64,000 nt of DNA. Source: Rhizobium sp. L43. GTDB lineage: Bacteria; Pseudomonadota; Alphaproteobacteria; Rhizobiales; Rhizobiaceae. The translations under genes and the position numbers were made by a program. The stretch is from assembly GCF_002531725.1 (NCBI RefSeq), contig NZ_NWSQ01000014.1, positions 1-64,000 of the forward strand, given 5' to 3'. The notes beneath the pieces are model-generated. The model was not told where the DNA came from and did no database searches. It saw only the letters and a program-made list of their open reading frames with translations. This document shows positions 60,057 to 64,000 of the stretch, one piece after another; position 1 is the first letter of the stretch; each line of letters opens with the position of its first letter.

Positions 60057-61817
60057 TCAGCGCAGCGGCGGCCGCGCTTCGAGCGCATGAACTCGAAGCC
60101 GGTCGCGCAGGCCGGAGATTTCGGAGCGCAGCACCTCCATCTCGTCGACCGGGGGCGGGGCCGGTTGCGATGCCGGCGGCGCGGAAGACAGCGGTGGCGA
60201 AACCCGCATCTCCTCTTCGGGTGCGGCCATGGGTTTACGCAGGCGCAGCAGGAAAGCCGCAGCAAGACCTGCGGCGAGACCAGCAGCAGCGCCGGCGAGC
60301 GAACGTCCGGTCCGGCCATCCCCCGCCGAAACCGCCGTTGCCAACGCCGGCTTGATGAGCGTGACATGGCCGTCGGCGACCGTTCCGGCCGACGCGGAAG
60401 CCGCATCTTCCAGGCGCGAACGCGCAGCATCGGCCTTCTCGCCGAGTTCGGTCAGCCGGGAAAGGTCGACGCCGGTATCCCAGCTTTGAGCGATCAGCGT
60501 GTTGCGGCGGTCGTTCAGGCCCTTGCGCGCATCGACGGCGGCCTTGGCGGCGACATTGGCGGCCTGAGCAAGACGGGTCAGTTCCTTGCTCATATTCTCC
60601 TTCAGGCCATCGGTTTCGGCCTGCTGCTGCAAGAGGCGCGGATGGCGCGGGCCGAGCTCGGCCGAAAGCTGCGCCAGCGCTGTCTTGGCGACGGCATATT
60701 TGTCGCGCCAGTTCTGCAGCGCCGGCGAAAGCATATCGGCGGGCAACGAACCGTCGAGCACCCCGGCAAGTTTTGCCGCCTTCAGCCGGTCGGCCTGCGC
60801 CTTGGCGTCGAGGATAGTCCGGTCGGCCTCTTTCAGATCGGCATCGAGCCGGTCGATCTGGCGGCGAAGATCGACCGCCACCTTGACATTGCCCTCACCG
60901 CTCTTTGCCGTGAAGGCGGCAAGCTCCGCCTTCGCCTCGTCATAGGCCTTGCGCAAGGCGGCGTCGGTTTCGGCGTTGCCGCCGGCTCCATCTGCCGAGG
61001 AGACCGCCTCGGCAAGCCGCGCGGCGATGCGCAGGGATTTACCGCTGTCGCCCGTCGTCACCCTGACGAGGATCATGCCGGCGGCGGCATCGGGCAAGAT
61101 CTCGACCGCATGTTTCAACGTCGCCTCGGCGCGCGAGGCCGGATCGGCAGCAGCACCGGTCGCCGAGAGGAGATCGAGCGCAACGCCAAGCGCATCGGCA
61201 CTGCGGCCGGCAAATTCGGGATCGTGATCGAGTTTCAGGGCGGCGACCGTCGAAGCAACCACCCGCGCCGACATCAGCCCTTTCACTGCTGCCTGGGTGA
61301 AGGCGGCGCGGCTTGCGGCATCGGTCTTCACCGCAAGCGTCGCTTCGGCGCGGTAGAGGGCTGGCGACGCCGGCATCAATGCCGGCAGGCCGGCGCCGAC
61401 GATCGTCGCCGCGGCGACCATCATCAGAAGACCCATGCCGCCGATGCGCCGCGGTGGCGCCGCCGGCAGGGGCTCGGCCGGTTCCTCACGAATGACCGCC
61501 AGCGATTCGCCCGAGATCATCGGCTCGCCGGCCGGAGCGAGTTCTTCATACCACGCCCGGTCGTGAGAAAGCGGATGGCCGACATCATTGGCGGCCCGCA
61601 GGCGATTGCCGAGGATGGTTTCGATGCGGTCGACCAGCGGGGCCGTGGGCGCGGCTTTTGCGCGCTGCTCTTCCAGCGCGCGGCCGATGACACGCAGCAG
61701 TTCGGCCTCGGGCGGGGCGATATCAGGCCGGGTCGGCCGGGGCGATCCATAGCGGTCGTCACGCGGCCCTGCGGCTGCGCGATCATGGAAACTGCTTCTG
61801 GCCCTGATATCGTACAT
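60057..61817 (-). CDS. Wzz/ExoP-like chain-length determinant protein without kinase domain
   Basis: The protein has about 586 residues from ATG 61817; a GTG at 61826 would add three residues. A long cytosolic, Pro- and Ala-rich N-terminus leads to a membrane helix (MGLLMMVAAATIVGAGLPAL, near 130), then a periplasmic coiled-coil-rich body with a Wzz-like end (ELGPRHPRLLQQQAETDGLK), a second helix (AGAAAGLAAGLAAAFLLRLR), and a Pro-rich C-tail. ExoP-type proteins have a tyrosine autokinase after the second helix; here no Walker motif exists. A WecG-like glycosyltransferase upstream on the same strand supports a role in polysaccharide assembly. Confidence 0.7.
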   Translation of the reverse strand: MYDIRARSSFHDRAAAGPRDDRYGSPRPTRPDIAPPEAELLRVIGRALEEQRAKAAPTAPLVDRIETILGNRLRAANDVGHPLSHDRAWYEELAPAGEPMISGESLAVIREEPAEPLPAAPPRRIGGMGLLMMVAAATIVGAGLPALMPASPALYRAEATLAVKTDAASRAAFTQAAVKGLMSARVVASTVAALKLDHDPEFAGRSADALGVALDLLSATGAAADPASRAEATLKHAVEILPDAAAGMILVRVTTGDSGKSLRIAARLAEAVSSADGAGGNAETDAALRKAYDEAKAELAAFTAKSGEGNVKVAVDLRRQIDRLDADLKEADRTILDAKAQADRLKAAKLAGVLDGSLPADMLSPALQNWRDKYAVAKTALAQLSAELGPRHPRLLQQQAETDGLKENMSKELTRLAQAANVAAKAAVDARKGLNDRRNTLIAQSWDTGVDLSRLTELGEKADAARSRLEDAASASAGTVADGHVTLIKPALATAVSAGDGRTGRSLAGAAAGLAAGLAAAFLLRLRKPMAAPEEEMRVSPPLSSAPPASQPAPPPVDEMEVLRSEISGLRDRLRVHALEARPPLR

Positions 61818-61940
61818 TTGCGCCACATCTCATGCACAGGATGGCCGAATTCGCTCATCCGCACGGAGGCAGATGATTAAACCAGTCTAAATATTCATGG
61901 CAAAGAAATGGTTAACCGCAGCGTGTAAGAACTATGGATC

Positions 61941-61970
61941 GATCCTTGAATCGGCATCGATTCAAGGATC
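61941..61970. repeat. Perfect 13-bp palindromic element
   Basis: GATCCTTGAATCG and CGATTCAAGGATC flank a GCAT loop with no mismatch. No U-tract is present. It lies between the Wzz-like start and the glycosyltransferase terminator; it may be an operator or an mRNA structure. Confidence 0.55.
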
Positions 61971-62005
61971 GGTCATTTGCCATTCCAAGGGCGGCAGCGT
62001 TCTTT

Positions 62006-62025
62006 GCGCGTCTGAAAAGACGCGC
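62006..62025 (-). terminator. Hairpin terminator of the glycosyltransferase gene, within a repeat
   Basis: GCGCGTC-tgaaaa-GACGCGC forms a 7-bp stem 12 bases after the stop; the minus strand then reads AAAGAACG, so the U-tract is lacking and it may be a repeat element. It contains the motif shared with 26304. Confidence 0.5.
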
Positions 62026-62032
62026 GGCGCTG
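62012..62032. repeat. Dispersed motif copy (shared with 26304-26324)
   Basis: CTGAAAAGACGCGCGGCGCTG matches 26304-26324 at 19 of 21 positions; this copy keeps its inverted partner. It resembles Rhizobium intergenic palindromes in overall form. Confidence 0.5.
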
Positions 62033-62037
62033 TCGGC

Positions 62038-62877
62038 TCAGCTCGCCTTCTTGTGATCCACCCGCGGCTGCAGCGCGGTAGCCTGCTCTTCCGGATGGCT
62101 GAGGATCCTTTCGCGCCGGCGGAAGCGGTAGCGCAGGACATGGAAGAGGAAGACCGGAATGCCGATGACGTAACGGCGCCAGAGGCGCGTCGGCTCCTGC
62201 AGCAGGCGATAAGCCCATTCCAGGCGCATCATCCGCACCGTCTTCGGCGCACGCGGCACGGCGCCGGAGACGAAGTCGAAGAGAGCCCCGACCGTCAGCA
62301 CCAGGCGCGCATGATCGGCACGGATATTGTCGTGGACCCATTTCTCCTGCAGCGGCGTTCCCATGCCGACGATCAGGATATCCACCTTCTGGCGCTCGAG
62401 TTCCTCGGTGACGGCGGAGGAATCGACCTTGTCGAAATAGCCGTCGGAAATGACGATGAATTCATGCCAGGGCGTATGCCTGCGGAAATTATCCGCCGCC
62501 GCCTCGACGACCGAACGCGTGCCGCCGATGAGGCCGATGCGACGCGGGGCCTCCATGAAGGTGAGGAAGGCCGGCACGAAATCGGTGCCGTTCAGATTGG
62601 CGGGAAACGGCCCACCATGGGCGATCTGCGATGCGATGTTGAGGCCGATACCGTCAGGCAGCACCAGATTGTGCGACATGATCCGGTAATATTCGTCGTC
62701 GCGAAGCGCGGTCAGCATGTTGTGGGCATTGACGAAGCAAACCACGGTCTGGCCGACGGGAATGGAGGCCAACTCGTTGATGAAAACGAGAGCGTCGTCC
62801 CAGCCGAGGTCGCAGACCGGCAGATCGAAGATCGTCCGCCGCGATGCGAGCACCGCGAAGTTTGCAATCAGATTCAT
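62038..62877 (-). CDS. WecG/TagA/CpsF-family glycosyltransferase
   Basis: The 279-residue protein starts at ATG 62877, GGAGG upstream; the 45 codons of open frame before are not coding-like. It has the family signatures VLPDGIGLNIASQIAHG, NLNGTDFVPAFL, RIGLIGGTRSVVEAAA and LIVGMGTPLQEKWVHDN, followed by an amphipathic helix region near the C-terminus that docks to the membrane. It transfers a sugar such as N-acetylmannosamine or glucose-type residue to a lipid-linked acceptor. Donor and acceptor are unknown. It lies upstream of the Wzz-like gene. Confidence 0.85.
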   Translation of the reverse strand: MNLIANFAVLASRRTIFDLPVCDLGWDDALVFINELASIPVGQTVVCFVNAHNMLTALRDDEYYRIMSHNLVLPDGIGLNIASQIAHGGPFPANLNGTDFVPAFLTFMEAPRRIGLIGGTRSVVEAAADNFRRHTPWHEFIVISDGYFDKVDSSAVTEELERQKVDILIVGMGTPLQEKWVHDNIRADHARLVLTVGALFDFVSGAVPRAPKTVRMMRLEWAYRLLQEPTRLWRRYVIGIPVFLFHVLRYRFRRRERILSHPEEQATALQPRVDHKKAS

Positions 62878-63078
62878 TCCAACCTCCTGCCGAGGATGCT
62901 TCATCCGCCCGACATCCCGGAAAACAAGCCCACACTTCCCGCATCGGCGATCCCGAACCCGGAAGCGGCCCATGCCAAGCTGTGGCACCTGATATAACAG
63001 GACGGTTTCAAACAACCCTTAGGAAAATTCCTTGAATTTCCATGCTCGTATAAGTGGTTTATTAACCACATCAGCCAA

Positions 63079-63110
63079 CGACAAACGGCGCCCTGCGGCG
63101 CCGTTTGTCG
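63079..63110 (-). terminator. Strong hairpin after the FliL-like small gene
   Basis: CGACAAACGGCGCC and GGCGCCGTTTGTCG pair in a perfect 14-bp stem with a CTGC loop, 18 bases beyond the stop at 63129. The stem contains TTTG; a separate U-tract is lacking. Confidence 0.7.
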
Positions 63111-63128
63111 TCGATGATTGGACGGTCT

Positions 63129-63668
63129 TTAGTGGGCGGCCGGGGCCGGCGCTTCGCCGGCCGGTGCGGTCTCGACGATCTTGACGGGTGTGCCCACCTT
63201 CTTCGGCTGGCCGGCGGAGCTTTCCTTGACATCTTCCTTGGAGAGATAGTCGAGCTGCTCCAGCATCACGTCGGCGACATATTCGCCGCCGAGGCGCTCG
63301 TTCATGCCCTTCTTGATCTCTTCGCGGAAGGCCTTCGGATCGAAGGATGTGATGTGGGCGATATCGACCATCTTGTTGCCGACGAGCAGGCTGAAAAGCT
63401 CGTCCGTGGTCATCTCGGCCAGCGGCAGCGTCACACCCTTCAACATTTCCTTGTTCATCATGAAGGAAACGCGGCCGAGGAAGTAACCGGTGATCGCGCC
63501 GTCGCCGATGATCGGTACCGTGATCGTTTCACCCTTCACCAGTTCGAGCGCGCTCTGCTTGGAATCCGTTGCCGCGGGCGCCGGCGCGGTCGCCAGGTAC
63601 ACCGAGAAATAGACCGATGCCAAGGTGACGGCGCAAACCCAGACACCGGTGAGGACGAGCTTGATCAT
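63129..63668 (-). CDS. Membrane-anchored small protein, possibly FliL-like
   Basis: The 179-residue protein has one N-terminal membrane helix (MIKLVLTGVWVCAVTLASVY) and a periplasmic domain with GAITGYFLGRVSFMMNKEML...AFREEIKKGMNERLGGEYVADVMLEQLDYLSKEDVK, which recalls the C-terminal pattern of FliL-type flagellar proteins but is not a clear match. The tail is Pro- and Ala-rich. Its ATG overlaps the stop of the upstream gene by one base (TGATG), so they are coupled. A flagellar role is inferred from its neighbour. Confidence 0.5.
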   Translation of the reverse strand: MIKLVLTGVWVCAVTLASVYFSVYLATAPAPAATDSKQSALELVKGETITVPIIGDGAITGYFLGRVSFMMNKEMLKGVTLPLAEMTTDELFSLLVGNKMVDIAHITSFDPKAFREEIKKGMNERLGGEYVADVMLEQLDYLSKEDVKESSAGQPKKVGTPVKIVETAPAGEAPAPAAH

Positions 63669-64000
63669 CAGTTACCACGCGAGGCGAATTGTTCCTGGGA
63701 ATAGGTGCCGTCGGCGTCGGCGTCCTGAACGGCGTTCTTCAGCAGGTCGGCGACAGCGCGAACCGCTTCGAGATGCGCCTCGACCCGGCGGGCATTGAGA
63801 ACCAGCTTCTTCTTCAGGCCGTGCAGCTGATCGAGATGGGCAGCGGCAAGCTCGGCCGGATCGGTGTCGCGGAAAAGCATCGACAGCTCGTAGAGGCAGC
63901 GGCTCTTATGCGCATTGGAGACCTTGAGATCGAACTGGGGATCGCTGCCGATCCGGGTGTTCTCATTGTCGATGATCATTTCGAGGCGTCCGAGAACGGA
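63668..64000 (-). CDS. FlgN-like flagellar chaperone, partial (5' end beyond window)
   Basis: The frame is open to the window edge, so the start is not seen. The visible 110 residues include SVLGRLEMIIDNENTRIGSD, DLKVSNAHKSRCLYELSMLFRD, LKKKLVLNARRVEAHLEAVR and the ending DADGTYSQEQF, a helical pattern like alphaproteobacterial FlgN proteins that hold hook-associated proteins. It is coupled to the FliL-like gene. If correct, the flagellar cluster continues beyond 64000. Confidence 0.55.
   Translation of the reverse strand, partial: SVLGRLEMIIDNENTRIGSDPQFDLKVSNAHKSRCLYELSMLFRDTDPAELAAAHLDQLHGLKKKLVLNARRVEAHLEAVRAVADLLKNAVQDADADGTYSQEQFASRGN

Overview
The window reads as chromosomal DNA of an alphaproteobacterium of the Rhizobium leguminosarum/etli type. 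The support is a GC-rich, densely packed gene set that matches loci described in Sinorhizobium and Rhizobium: a RirA-type iron regulator beside a dpp transporter, a phasin beside a CbrA-like histidine kinase and acetoacetyl-CoA synthetase, an agl alpha-glucoside operon beside zwf-pgl-edd, and an alphaproteobacterial-style tRNA-His. The species assignment is inference; gene family calls come from motifs read directly in the translations.

Layout. (1) 1-5.4 kb: the N-terminal 951 codons of a serralysin-like RTX metalloprotease (minus strand, cut by the window edge), a decayed HlyD-type secretion adaptor just upstream of it, and a TPR protein - ECF sigma - anti-sigma cluster. (2) 5.6-9 kb: a type III polyketide synthase overlapping an isoprenylcysteine-type methyltransferase, a DadA-like FAD oxidoreductase and a gluconokinase. 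(3) 9-15.4 kb: dppABCDF and rirA. (4) 15.7-20 kb: mmsA with a divergent monooxygenase-fold protein and LysR regulator, a short Pro-rich protein, a DUF4174-like protein, tRNA-His and a phasin with two PhaR-type boxes. (5) 20-28.3 kb: a CbrA-like multi-PAS histidine kinase, acetoacetyl-CoA synthetase, and an AsmA-like protein. (6) 28.4-35.7 kb: potFGHI polyamine transporter, a ScfR/RamB-type regulator divergent from isocitrate lyase, and a small rhizobial ORF. (7) 35.8-46.3 kb: a LysR regulator, two chemoreceptors, a BaiN/HI0933-like flavoprotein, and a gamma-glutamylputrescine synthetase/oxidase pair. (8) 46.4-59 kb: zwf-pgl-edd (Entner-Doudoroff), a small PilZ-like protein, and aglEFGAK with divergent aglR and two 14-bp-class operators. 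(9) 59-64 kb: folD, a polysaccharide chain-length-type protein, a WecG/TagA glycosyltransferase, and two small genes that look like the edge of a flagellar cluster.

How it fits together. Much of the window is carbon and nitrogen scavenging: peptides (dpp), putrescine uptake and gamma-glutamyl breakdown (pot, puuAB-like), alpha-glucosides feeding glucose-6-phosphate into zwf-pgl-edd, valine/inositol-type semialdehyde oxidation (mmsA), acetoacetate activation and the glyoxylate shunt (aceA), and PHB granules (phasin). Three of the ABC operons carry a strong hairpin directly after the binding-protein gene, a shared regulatory design.

I did not see a clearly new defence or mobile system, CRISPR array, insertion sequence or prophage. 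The most unusual items are the higher-order repeat in the RTX protein, the hlyD remnant beside it, the type III PKS-methyltransferase pair facing a sigma/anti-sigma operon, several phased or paired operator-like repeats, and three short genes below the usual ORF-size cut-off.
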